Origin: Biomphalaria glabrata
Lineage: Eukaryota > Mollusca > Gastropoda > Planorbidae
Reading direction: 5' to 3'
Length of the DNA: 64,000 nt
Assembly (NCBI RefSeq): GCF_947242115.1
Contig: NC_074717.1
Coordinates: 41,250,701-41,314,700, forward strand
Below the pieces are notes generated by a model. It saw nothing but the letters and a program-made list of their open reading frames with translations. It ran no database searches and had not been told where the DNA came from. Below are positions 24,481 to 36,800 of this stretch, piece by piece. A program made the position numbers and the translations under genes. The stretch's first letter is position 1. Every line of letters starts with the position of its first letter.

Positions 24481-25039
24481 TTCACTAGTTAGCTTAAAAA
24501 AAAGGAATCACCACTCACGCTGTTTGGATTTGTCTTGTCAAGTATCAAAGTGAAAAGGGAAATAACTAGTAATTTATTTATAAAAAAGAAACAAATACGC
24601 AAATACGTTTGTAGTTATCTACCTTTCCAATTCAATAATTTGTCGCAACTTTCAGGCTCATTTCAAAGAAGAAGTAATTTATAAAAATAGGTCAGAAGAT
24701 ACAATTAATTTAAGTCTAATTTCTCAAATATATGTAAACTTCATATCAAAAAGAAAACAAAATGTTTCTACAAGCCCCCTCAGTGGTATCAAGAAAAATT
24801 CTGCATATATAATGTAAAAGAAAACAAAAATAAATTCTAACACCATTTTACAAATTGTCTGAAATCTTAGTTTTAATAAGTTTAGATTTCATGTTTCGTT
24901 TGCAATGCTACATATATCATTTTAATGCCCGCCGTAAGCTAAAAAAGTTCATTATAAAGCTCATAGAGGGTTGCAGCAGGTTTACATACAATTATCATCT
25001 CCTTCTTTGATAAAAACAAATAAATATATCTTGTTGAAG

Positions 25040-25377
25040 CCTTCGCATCTTTCTTTAAAAAAATTCTTTTAATGTTGAAACGCTCACATGGTGGTCAAAG
25101 AAAACGCTTCAGGGACACCCTTGAAGCTTCTCTGAAGGCGTTCAGCATAGACCCAGCCACCTGGGAGACAGTAGAACATGGCAGAGCATCATGGCGTCGC
25201 GCTGTGAAAACTGGCGCACAAATTGATGAGGAAAAGAGAACAGCGTTGGCAGAAGAAAAGCGCCAGAGAGGAAAAGCAAGGCCAATGACACTAGCTCCAG
25301 CTGAAATAACCTGCCCAGTGTGCAGCCGAACATTCCGGGCTCACATAGGTCTCTCCAGCCTCATGAAGAGGCATTAA
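25040..25377 (+). mobile_element. LINE ORF2 C-terminal remnant with zinc finger
   Basis: Open frame RSHGGQRKRFRDTLEASLKAF... WETVEHGRASWRRAV ... CPVCSRTFRAHIGLSSLMKRH, the same type of C-terminal tail as at 5874. Lies just 3' of gene 2. Confidence 0.78.
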
Positions 25378-25612
25378 ACCCCAGTGCAAAGCCCTCAGCC
25401 CCCCTGGATGACAATAGTGGTCATCATCGAACCACGATGGACTAACTATATATAGTTTTTTTTTTTAATAAATTGATTTTTATTAAAGCTTTCGTAAAAA
25501 TTCTCCCCCCTGGGCTTCCTTATGCTTAAATTCAACCCTGGATAACAAAAAACACCAAAAAACTTTAATGTGATATATAAAAACAGTTACAGACAGATGA
25601 TAACAGATCCAG

Positions 25613-25934
25613 TTACGAAGTATAGCAATATTCACTATAAAAATGTGTTCCTATAGCGGATGTCAGGTTTACTGTCAGATCTAGGAAAGGGTTGACACTG
25701 AGCAGTTGACATGACCTTGTTGACGTGACCCAGTTGAAGGCCGTACAGTAGTGAGTTGACCTACGTTGAAGACATTCCTGGAGGCAGTTGTTCAAGTCGC
25801 TGACGATCAGGGTGATGATTGGCTCATTTGTCAGTTTAGTGTCCCCTAGTCTGTTAAAATAGACCTCTTCAAAGCTGGAATTACTCACTAAGACTTCAAT
25901 CTCACAAACATGTAGGTGTTCAATACTTGCAAGT
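25613..25934 (-). CDS. Gene 2 exon 3 (PAN-like)
   Basis: 322 nt from acceptor ttgtttcag|ACTTGC. Encodes LASIEHLHVCEIEVLVSNSS and the four-cysteine region; C-terminus SEYCYTS differs from SEYGFTL in genes 3 and 4. At five aligned positions where genes 3 and 4 agree, gene 2 differs. Confidence 0.87.
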
Positions 25935-28900
25935 CTGAAACAAAATCAAACAAGGTTACAACGAAAGTTTGTGTGGTTAAAATAAACTCAAAATCGGCCC
26001 ACCGAAGCTGTCCACTCAGGCAGGTAAAAACGAATTTTTATTATTTTCAGTATGAATATCTTATAATAATATAAACTACGATTATAAACAATCACAATTT
26101 TATCTCCGCCAATAGGAAGTGAAGTGAAGGCGTAGAAGTCGGGACTAATCATGGATTTCCTTTTGGGCATAAAAGTGTTATTTCGTTTAGAGTGGATTGT
26201 TTGAATATATAATGGGATTAATAAATCATTGCAATGGCGGGTCTTTAAATAGATAAAAAAAAAAGGTTTCCCTCTCCTACTCATGTGTAAATGCAGGATA
26301 ATTTGAACCAACTTAAGTTGTTTTTTTCTAACACTTTAGTTTTTAAATGTTCTACGCGCATGCGCACTATTCAACACTGAAAGTGCTACGAAGAGCAGGG
26401 TGCCAGGACATCTGCGCTGTTATCAGCAGCAGACGCCTTGGCTGGCTTGGTCACGTTCACAGAAAGCCACATGATTGACTTCCACAAGACATCCTGTATG
26501 GCGATCCAACAGATGGCAGGAGAGCCGCTGGTCGTCCACTATTAAGGTAAAATGATGTATGAATATGTGACATAAAGCTCTTCAAAATCGACGCTTACAG
26601 TTGGGAAAAAATGTAACTGGATAGCGTTTCCGTGGGGCACCTCTGATACGTCGACCACATTTCAGCTCACCAAAAATGACTGCCTTTTGCATACGTTCGT
26701 CCCCCATACGGGAGACGTGCCCTGCCCAGCGTAACTGTCGGACCAAAAGAAGTCCCTCTATTTTGTCCTTACCGTCGTTCGCAAGGACATCGCTGTCCTC
26801 AAAACAAGACGTACTTATCTACCGACACACTAGATAAGTCTACCTACCTCATAAGAATTTAATATTTACCATCACACTAGATAAGTCTACCTACCTCATA
26901 ACAAGACATTAATATCTACCATCACTCTAGATAAGTCTACCTACCTCATAACAAGACATTAATATCTACCATCACTCTAGATAAGTCTACCTACCTCATA
27001 ACAAGACATTAATATCTACCATCACTCTAGATAAGTCTACCTACCTCATAATAAGGCGTACATATCTACCAACAATTGGTGACGTGCAGTTATAGAGAAA
27101 GGTTCCAGCACCAGGCGAAGCTGTTTGATGGTAGCAGACTTGACCTGAGATGTCAACAAAGTTGGCAAGTTTGCTTGGATCTTGCTCAAATACATCAATA
27201 TCAAAGTTACTCAGTCTTAATGGAACGATAGACGGGCCATCCTGTCTACATCAATGACAACAAGAACAACTTGTAAAAACACTTTAAAGAAAAAACAACA
27301 AATGTAATATTGGGTGTAAATTTTATCAATTAGTTTGAATCAGTCATGGAATAAAATTTGAAGAAATATTTCAAGACTCAGAATAATACACTTTTGTCAT
27401 TATAAATATTTTTACCAATTGTATACGCGACATGAAGCTCTTCAAATTCAACACTAACAGCTGGGAAAAGGGGGCAATATTTTTTACCGATTGCAATATC
27501 ATGCTTTAGATTTCTCAATGCTCTATAGCCCAGTTCAGAAGGGGTATCTGGGATTAATGTTACCGTGATTGCTGTTTGAAAAACAACTTCTTCACTCAGG
27601 GCTCAAGCCTGCACAAGGAGACTAATTCAACTTATACCACCACACCTGTCAAGAACGATTTCTTTGTTTTGCTGGATACCAAACAAAATAATTGATTACC
27701 AATAGTTAATTAACTAATTGGTCATTTTTTTTAAAAAATTCATTCTTGTTTTGTCAGGTAAATGAAATAATTGTGCGAAATTTCAGCTTGATCTGACATT
27801 GGGTGTCTGAGAAATAACGTTTATAAACTTTTTACCAGACAGACAGAGTGGGTGGATAAAAATTTTGTAAAAATTATCAATGAATTTATTTTGAATTTAT
27901 TTCATCAGATATGTAATCATTCATTACCTTTTTTTTATTAATAAAAAGTAATTAGAATCGTCTTGGTGTATTCGGATGTTTTGCATATCTCACAATGTTT
28001 TAATTTTGATTTTTAGCGACCTTCGAAAGGGGAAAAGACGTAATAAGTTTTGTGTGGAATGTTCCGTTTAGATCTAGTAAACCAGAAAAGATAGTGAAAA
28101 TTCGACATCATGATATTTTAGAACAAAGTTCTGATGCAACGGCTACTTTTTTTTTATTTTCTGAAATGTTTAGTTTTTTTCTTGAGACTTTGAATATGTG
28201 ATTGAACCTTAAAAATACAATTATATCAATTTAATAATCATTATATGAAATTAGTTAGGCCAGGCTCACATCTAGCTTCATCTTCAATTTCACAAATCCC
28301 TTGGTCTGGCGGGACCGTTGGGGCACCACACAGGATCTGTCAACCTTCTTTCTCCATTCTTCTTTGTCATTTTTTTTTTTTATTTATAGATTTTCATTAT
28401 GATATTGTTTCTGAAAATTTTTAAACTTGCCTTTTTACCTTCCCTGGGTGAAACACTTCGTGGCCGATTTTAAGTTTTTTTTTCCACACAGACTCTCTTT
28501 GTAACCTTGTTTTAAATTTAATATTATTTTTGTTAAAATATTGGTATGTTTTTTTTCCTTGTGCGTAGATTGTAAAAATTTTTTTTAGGAATTAAGACAG
28601 CGGGCTGGTTCCGAACCCGGGGCCACGGAGGGGGACAGCCCCAGAGTGCATACTACACAACCAGACAGCTTCTTTATAATAATGCTTAAGTGTGTTTTTA
28701 CAAGACGGCTTTTGGTGAGCTGAAAAGTGGTCGACGTAACAGAGGTGCCCCACGGAAACGCTTTAAAGACCAGTGTAGGCGCCAACTTGCTTTAACTGAC
28801 ATAAACCGGTTGCAGGCGGCTTCAGAACGAGACAGCTGGAGGCCACTTACAAAAGCCGCAGGATACACATTTGACACCTAAAGAAAATCCGCTGCCAAGG

Positions 28901-29926
28901 ACAGATGTAGACTGCGAAAACAAAATTCTTAATCGAACAACGGTGGACAATTGTTATGTCTGCGCTGGATGTGGCAAAAGATGGCTGGGTAGCCAAGGCA
29001 AATACTGTTTTCTCACTAATCTTCGGACTCAAAGACAAGCCTTATTACGTTTTACAAGACAAAGAAATCGAGTACTACCTAAAAGCTAATTCACAAGTTT
29101 CATTATTGCACTAAGCATAATATATTTTGTCGGTTCTACCGAGGCGATGTCGCAGGCCTATGCCGCTGATTGTCTTCTGCTACGTAGTAAAGAATTGAAT
29201 AAAATGCAAAGACGAATTTATATTCCAATACAAAATCTTAATTTTCACTTATTATCCTTATCCCAACACAGACTGGGCCCCGCGCAATCCGTTTCGCATA
29301 GGACGCTGCAACTTTAAGGGCCGGCCCTACACCACTGGTACCCAACAAAATTAAGTTAAACAAGGTTACAAAAGACAGTTTGTGTGGAAACACAAACTCA
29401 AAATCGGCCCCCTAAGAGGTCCACGCAGGCAGCCTTCAATATTTTCAGAAAGAACATCCAAATAAAATTATATCAAAGACAAATGAAAGATAAGAATGGA
29501 GAAAGAAAGTTAAAAGATTTTGTGTTGTGCCCCAACGGTCCCGCAGATCGAAGCATAGGTGTAAGTGAATGTAAAGTTAGATGTGAACCTGGCCTAACTA
29601 GTTCCCCTTTTAGACCTTGTGGTCTATAGGGCAGATGTAAAGTTCATCTGTTTTTGTGGCCTACGGTTAGCGAGGGTGTCATGTAGCCAGCACAACGACC
29701 AACCGCCTATACTTTTCCCCAACTAATGTCAGGTACCCATTAGAGCTGAGTGGACTCAGAGGCGCCCAAAGATTCCAAAGTTGAAAATCCCAGTCTTCAT
29801 CAGGATTCGAACCCGGGACCCCCGGTTCGGAAGCCAAGCGCTTTACCGCTCAGCCACCGCGCCTCCCCTGGCCTAACTGATGTCTTATAATTCATCTATT
29901 TGTTTTGAAAAGGCTCAATCTCTTAT

Positions 29927-29957
<31 letters not shown>

Positions 29958-30844
29958 CAAGAAATTACACTTCATTTAATATCTACTAATTTGTGGTCAT
30001 TTTCAAAAAAATAAAAATAAAACATGAGTGGTCAAGAAATTACAATTCATTTAATATCCACTAGTTGACAACGCCTTCAATTGTAGTCAAACTGAATTTA
30101 AGTTATCTTATCTTGTAGACATTTTCCAAAAAAAATTAAACGAAACAAAGGGAAATCTGTAGTGTGATTGTATCCAATTAGTTTATGTTTCCTTTTAAGC
30201 ACTTGGCATTGTCATTGTCACTTTATGGTTAAAGGGGACATAATGTATTGCTCTTGGTGGTAGTACGAAGAGGAAAAAGTGACTGATTTCATCCTAAGCC
30301 TCCATTCTGTCTCGTCAAATAGTATTTTAGACATATAATAATATTTAATTTTACACAACAGAACAATATCTTTTCTATAAAGTAATACAGAGAGAAAGGA
30401 CTTCCTTGATAAGTGGCCTCAGTATTTTTGCTTTAACAGTAACAATCTTCTACATAAATGAGTTTATTAACAAAGCTGCACAGCAACATTAACAATCTTT
30501 CCTGAAATTGACTTTGTAGCAATGCTATGTTCCCAGGTAGTAGCAAGTAATTAGGCAAGGCAAGCTAATATAGGTTTTATACAGCTGCCTTGTATATTTA
30601 AAAAGACTGATCAGGGAACAGGTTAATCCCTTTCACGACAATTTTTAAAGGTCTCCTTGAGATGTAAGAGGGCTACTCTAGCATCATCAAGGTGGCCCTT
30701 GGGTCTGTTAGAATCGTTCTGGGATAGTTAACCAAGCAAAGGTGCTGCTGTATCACAATTGTTCAGGGTTCTGTTAGGGTCATGTGTAAATTATTTCAGG
30801 ATAGGGGTGTCGATTAAGGATTCTTTTTTCTCTCATTACGAGGG

Positions 30845-30884
<40 letters not shown>

Positions 30885-33800
30885 AATAAATAAAAAATAG
30901 TTAATTTGTCTTAAACTATTACATTATTCATAAAAGATTCTTGACTTTCAATTGTCTGTCCTTGTCTATATTCTTTAGGGTTATTGGTTTTGGTTATTTT
31001 TGTTTCTAGTCTCTTCGCAGGCTCCATTCAGTTGCGTCTTGTTTTCTTGTTCCTTTGTTTCCTAGTATGTCTAGGATGAGGCTGCCGCTAAGATATAGAC
31101 ATTATCATAGTGTTCTTGTTACGTTTCCACGGGCTTGCCGTGTTCTGTGAGTGTTGTACAGACACACTTGATGTTGACTTGTGACATGCTCTCCGATCAT
31201 GTGATCAAAGAGGACGTAACCGCGAGGGAGAAATAATTCTTCAAAAGTGTTGACTTCCCTTTAAAAGACAGTTCTTTAGTAGTTTTCCATAGATAAATAA
31301 AGTTCAATTTGATTCCTATCCCGCATCTCTTAGCCCAAACTCTCTTTAACCCAGGTACATACACACTCTCACACACTCGCATAACCACTTAAACTAACTG
31401 ACATAATACAAATAGAGTAACTTTACAGATTGATTACAGTTTACAGTATTTAGATTTTTATCTCCGAGGTCTGACAATTTAGTCAAGGGCAATAAATTAT
31501 ACAATAATTACAATTTCTATCTAACCAGTATAATTATCAATTCTATGTTCAATTATTTTTCTAAATATTAACTCTAGATTATAAGGATTTAAAGATACAT
31601 TGTTATTAACAACTTTAATTCTACTGTGCCACACAAGACTTCTGTATTCACTCACTATTATTAGATTAAATTTATGAATCATCTTACTTTTGATTTTAGG
31701 CAATTTATTTAAAACAATAGCTAGGTTAAGGTTAACATTGGTGTTACAGTTTGCCTCTAGTAGGACTTTCATAGTGCATCTAACATTATCAAATATTTTA
31801 CATTTTAAAAACATATGGCTTTCATTGTTACCATTATCTGTGTGACATAAAACACATGTGTGTACATTTCTTTTCTTACTTCCTACAGGGGTCATCCCGA
31901 AGATTAGTCTGTATGTTATTTCTCTGGCTTTGGGTGTAATGTGTTTGCTGTGTAGATTTATAAAAGTGTCTCTGAAATCTATTACACCTAACTCTCTACT
32001 CCATTTGATCCTATTGAATAATCTTTCTTGTAACTGTTTCTTAAGTGTTGTATATGTGTCTTTTAATTGACTGTGTATTAGATGTTCATTGCCGGGGAGT
32101 ATTCTTGATATGGATCTGTAAAATGGATGTGTGTTTGTACCAAAGTGGTGTGGGGTGTCATTTTTTATTGGAATTATTTTATTTAACCTTAAGCCGTAGT
32201 AGTATATTGTTAATGGGAAATTGTTTGGGTTCTTGGCTACTTGTCCTATGTATTTTAATCTTAGTGCTTGTATTTTGGTTCTGATGTCCTGTAAGTTTAT
32301 CCCCCCATCCTCTTTGTTTTGTATAAGTGTTGTGTGTTTAATGTTCCTGATAGTGCTTTTAAATATAAAATTCCTAATGATTGTGTTTATGCTTGGTATA
32401 AAAGTTGGTGGAGGTTCTGTGATGTTTGCTAAATAAACTATCTTCGGGATGACCAGGTTGTTTACTAGTATTGCTCTACCAAATATAGTAGTTGCTGTAT
32501 AATGAAATCTTTTAAGTGTGTTTTTGGTTTTGTTTAAAATATTTTCCCACTGCTGTGTGTGGTAATATGTTGGGTTGCTTGTCCACGTGATGCCGCATAT
32601 TTTAATTGCCTTCTCTATTTTAAGGTTAAAGGGGATGTTTAAGGGGATTTCCCACCTGCCCAATCCCATAATACAAGATTTATTTATGTTGATTTTTGAC
32701 CCGCTTGCCCTCCCAAATTGAATAAACTTATCTATGATTGCGGCTATGTCTTTTTCTGAGGAGGGAAAAAGGGTGGTGTCATCAGCGTATGCTTTAACTT
32801 TAACTACGGGCGTGGGGCCTGGGATTTTTATCCCCGTGATTCCACTATCTAGCCTGATGGTTTCTAAAAGGGGTTCTAGACAAAGGGTGTATAAAAAGGG
32901 AGAAAGGGGACACCCTTGTCTAACAGATCTTCTAATAGGGATACTGCCACTAAGGGTTTGGTTTATTATGAGTTTGCTTGTGGCATCAGTGTAAACTAGC
33001 TTTATGTATTTCTTCATTCTTCCATCTATCTTCGTCTTGTCTAGTATTTTGAAAAGGTAATCATGGTCTATTCTGTCAAAGGCTTTTTCCTGGTCAATAG
33101 AAAAGAGGGCTGCTTTCAAGTCTTTGTCTTTACAGAAATATATAATGTCTCTTAAAAAATGGTTAAGTTCGTCGATGTTTTTGTCTGGGTTGCTACAGTA
33201 TTGGTCCTGTCCTATTAAGTGTGGTATGAGGGGTTTTAGTCTTAAAAAAATCATTTTCGTCAGGAGTTTGTAGTCGGTGTTTAGAAGTGAGATCGGTCGA
33301 AAGTCGCTAGGTGAGGTGTTGTTTTCTTGTTTTTTTGGTAGAAGTGTGATGTATGCTAAGTTGAAATCTCTAGGTAACTGTTCTGTCACTAACATGTCGC
33401 TGTATAGATTTAATAGTAGGGGTCCTATTTGGGGAAAAAAGGCTTTGTAAAATTCAAACGTCAGACCGTCTGGGCCAGGGGATTTGTTGTTTTGTGTTGT
33501 ATCTAAAGCAGCCCTCAGTTCGTCTAGCGTAAAGGGAGCGTCTGTCTCTATCTGTTCTGTAATTGGTATTTCTTTGCAGTTCTGTAAAAATAATTTTTGT
33601 GCGTTGTCGTCCGTCTGTTCCTTGTCATACAAATTAGTAAAGTGTTTCGTAAATGTGTCTGTTATTTTGTCCAGGTCGTGTATAATTTCTCCTTTACTAT
33701 CAACAATGTTGTCAATAGTTCTGTCAATTTGAATGTTTTGTTCTGCTGATAAAAAAAGTTTGTTAGGCCCTTCGGTTATTTTTTTACTTTTGCACCTCAA

Positions 33801-36800
33801 TTCCGCTCCTTTGTATTGATAGTTAAATAGTTCTTCTAGTTGTGTTAGTATATGTGTTTTGGCTGCTTCGTCTTCTTCGTGTGTTAGTAAACTTTTAAGT
33901 CTTTCCTCTTCTTTTTTCCTTTTTGAGTTAACTAGTGTGGCCAGTATTTGGCTTTGCTGCTTAATGGAGCTTTTAATTAGCGTCCATATTTGTGTCACTT
34001 TGAAATGGGGTGTGTTTGAGTCATGTATTATATTTTTGAGGAGGTTTGCGATTGTTTTTAAATAGAGCGGGTCTTTTAGGAGGTCGTTGTTAAATTTCCA
34101 GATCGGTGTTTTTTGTTTTTTCTTTTTTAGTTTTGGGTTCAGCAGTTCCACTAAGACTCCTTTGTGGTCTGTATATTGTAACGTCTCTATGAGATGTGTT
34201 ACACTTTTTGTTTCGCACGCCCTTGGCACATACACTCTATCTATCCGTGTTTCTATTTGGTGTGCCTTGTCCCTGAACGTGGTGACCCGGCCCGTGACCT
34301 CTACTTCTCTATAGGCATCTACTAACCGGAAAGCCTTGATGACTCCCCCCAAATAGTCATGCGTTTTAATTGTTACACGAGGAGCAGGACCCTCTGTGTT
34401 TGTGTTTTGCTTGTCTAATTGGGAATCAATGTAATTTAAATCACCCCCTACTATCAAATTTTCTCCTGCGTACTGAGTGTGTAGAATGTCACTTAGCATT
34501 CCAAAAAACTCGTGTTTCTCTTTTTTTTGAGCGGGTGCATAAATGTTGACTAACGTGTATGTGTGTTTTTGTGAGCTTGTCCTAATTATTACTATCCTTC
34601 CGCTATTGTCTTGATATGAGTGTGTGATTGAAAACCTATTGGATGTTTGTAAAATGGCTGTCCCTCGTGGCTTTCTACCTAAACTAAAATAACCCTCCCG
34701 GAGGCCCATAAGAGAGACTGCTTTTTTGGCCTTGTACTCTAACTGTGTGTTGGTCTCTTGCAGAAAGATAAAGTCTGGCTTGTATTTCCTTGTGAGGTGT
34801 GCTATGTATGTGTGTTTATTGTTAAGCCCTCTGATGTTGAGTGTCAAAATTTTGATGTCTGCCATGAGTGTGTGAGATTGGTTTGCGTGTTTGTTATTCT
34901 ATTGTATGTGTATGCGTTTTATCTTTAAGAGTTGCTATGTTGTTTATGTGTTTGAATGTGTGTTAGGGTCCTCGCCCTCATCTATGACTAGCACTGACGG
35001 GGAGTCTGGAAAGTTCAGCTCGAGCTTGAACTGTTCTTCCTCTCTTTTCTCCTCCTCTACCCGGGGATCCTCGTTTAGATCCTCTGATGAGGAAGAGAGA
35101 GAGAGGGCCCTCTTTCTTGTTATTTTGGTTGGGGTGGTGGGTGCTGAACTTGCCCCTCCGGATGTTTTAATTTTTTTACTTTGCTTAGATTTGTTTTCAG
35201 GGCTGTTAGGTGGGGGGAGACCACTTGGAGTAGCTCCCATAGCTTCTATTTGTTTTTTTCCCCCTCCTTTGCTGCTTTCAACCATTGTGAAGCCATCTTT
35301 TTTTAGCTGTTGATCAATCTCGGATTGCTTTTTCTCTCCCTCCCCTTTAAGGGCCATGGCATAGGAGATTTTCCCTCCTACCTCCTTTGCACCTTCTGTG
35401 GGGTTTTGGTCCCGTCTGGGGTTCGCCCTATTTGGACACTGGTTTGACCAGTGCTGGTCCTGTCCGCAATGCCAGCACTGTTGTCTACGTCCCGGGATGG
35501 TCACGAGGACCTTGTAGGTCCTCGGATCGTCCTCATATCGTAACTGAATATAATGGGGGAGTTCAGTCTGTTTGCGGAGTTTGATCCAAGCCGCCCACTT
35601 ATCTGAGTTGCCTAGCTTGATTGGCTCTATCTTGGAGCCTTCTTCTGCAAAGGCTCCAAAGATTTCTCCTATCTTTGATTTGTTTATGGTTGGTGCTACC
35701 CAGTGAAGGGTAACCCTGATTTTTTCGTCTTCTAAGGTACAGACATCTACCTTGAAGTCCTTATCATTCCCGAATGATTTCCCTAGTATACGGGTTCTCA
35801 CTCGGGCGGATGTTGGGACCAGGAACCAGACAAAGGGGTTCTCGAAGCGATAGAGAGAACTCACTTCGTCCGGTGTTAGTTTCAGGCACTCTATTAGGCT
35901 CGCCATAGTGGCCTTAACAGCCCCTTGGCCTGACAGCTTTAGAAGCAAGGTACCTGGGGAGTGGACAAGTCCACCATCCAGGTCCTTTTTTTCAATAAAA
36001 AATGTCTTAACTGACATTTTTACAAGGGTTTATCACAAGTACAGAGACAGAAAAGAGACGATAACTACACTACAAACTACACAATACTTTACTACACAAC
36101 CCTCGCGCCGTCCACTCTAAACAGTAACACACAAAAATCCACAGAATCACAAAATAAACCACAGAAACACAAATAATCCACAGAATTAATCCTCAAGTGT
36201 TAGCTACTTAATCAATCTCTTATTCGAATCCTCAAAAAAAAATATTAAAAAAAAAATTCCGCAATATAAAAAGATGTTCAGAAAAATGGAGTTTATAAGA
36301 TTACTATTCATTTTAAATTAGGTCTAACTTATAATGCATACTAATTAGCTTTTTCTCTTTAAAAAACTGCTTGCATAACTGATTTTAAAAATTAGATATT
36401 TCGCTTTAAGAAAAAAAAAAAAGTAGCCGTTGCATCAGAACTTTGATTGGTCTAAAATATTGTGATGTCGGATTTTCAATATCTTTTCTAGTTTACGAAA
36501 TCTAAACGGGACGGACGGACAGACGGACAGACGGTCAGACGGACAGACGGACAGACATTTCGCACAAAACTAATAGCGTCTTTTCCCCTTTCGGGGCCCG
36601 CTAATAAATCAAGGTAAGTCAAGTAGATCACGTAAGTCAGATAAGTCAAGTAAGTCAAGTAGATCAATTAAGTCAATCAAATAAATAATTCAAGTAAATG
36701 AAATAAGTCAAGTGCTCGACTCAATCAATCTTAAGACAGAGATAAATTTAAAATGTAAATAAAGACTAACACTACCTGTTGGTTATTTTGATTTGCTCCA

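Larger units (their letters stand above)
29929..36211 (-). mobile_element. Full-length Tx1/L1-type LINE in intron 1 of gene 2
   Basis: Non-LTR retrotransposon in the same orientation as gene 2. From its 5' end (36211): about 190 bp of 5' UTR, ORF1 (36017-34944), 78 bp spacer, ORF2 (34865-31521), a ~1.56-kb 3' UTR and a 29-base poly(A) tail (T-run 29929-29957). Flanked by a perfect 14-bp target duplication TCAATCTCTTATTC at 29915-29928 and 36212-36225. The corresponding single site is intact in gene 3 at 50598-50611. Both ORFs are open and the tail is clean, so the insertion is young and possibly still mobile. The 3' UTR has a local duplication (29959 and 30033) and a 30-base A run at 30849-30878. 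Confidence 0.93.
29352..36604 (+). repeat. Composite repeat, plus copy in intron 1 of gene 2, interrupted by SINE and LINE
   Basis: Same element as at 19893. An S1 SINE (29600-29866) and the 6.3-kb LINE (29929-36211) sit inside it, both bounded by target duplications. Resumes at 36226 and ends with the GGAC-rich stretch and TTTCGGGGCCCGCTAA. Confidence 0.72.

Noticed and set aside
25072-25377. C2H2 zinc-finger protein gene
   Set aside because: The sequence is the standard C-terminal tail of a LINE ORF2; no promoter or upstream exon, and similar tails occur at several places.
31858-35313. Plus-strand open frames of 65-140 codons across the LINE
   Set aside because: Antisense shadows of the intact ORF1 and ORF2.
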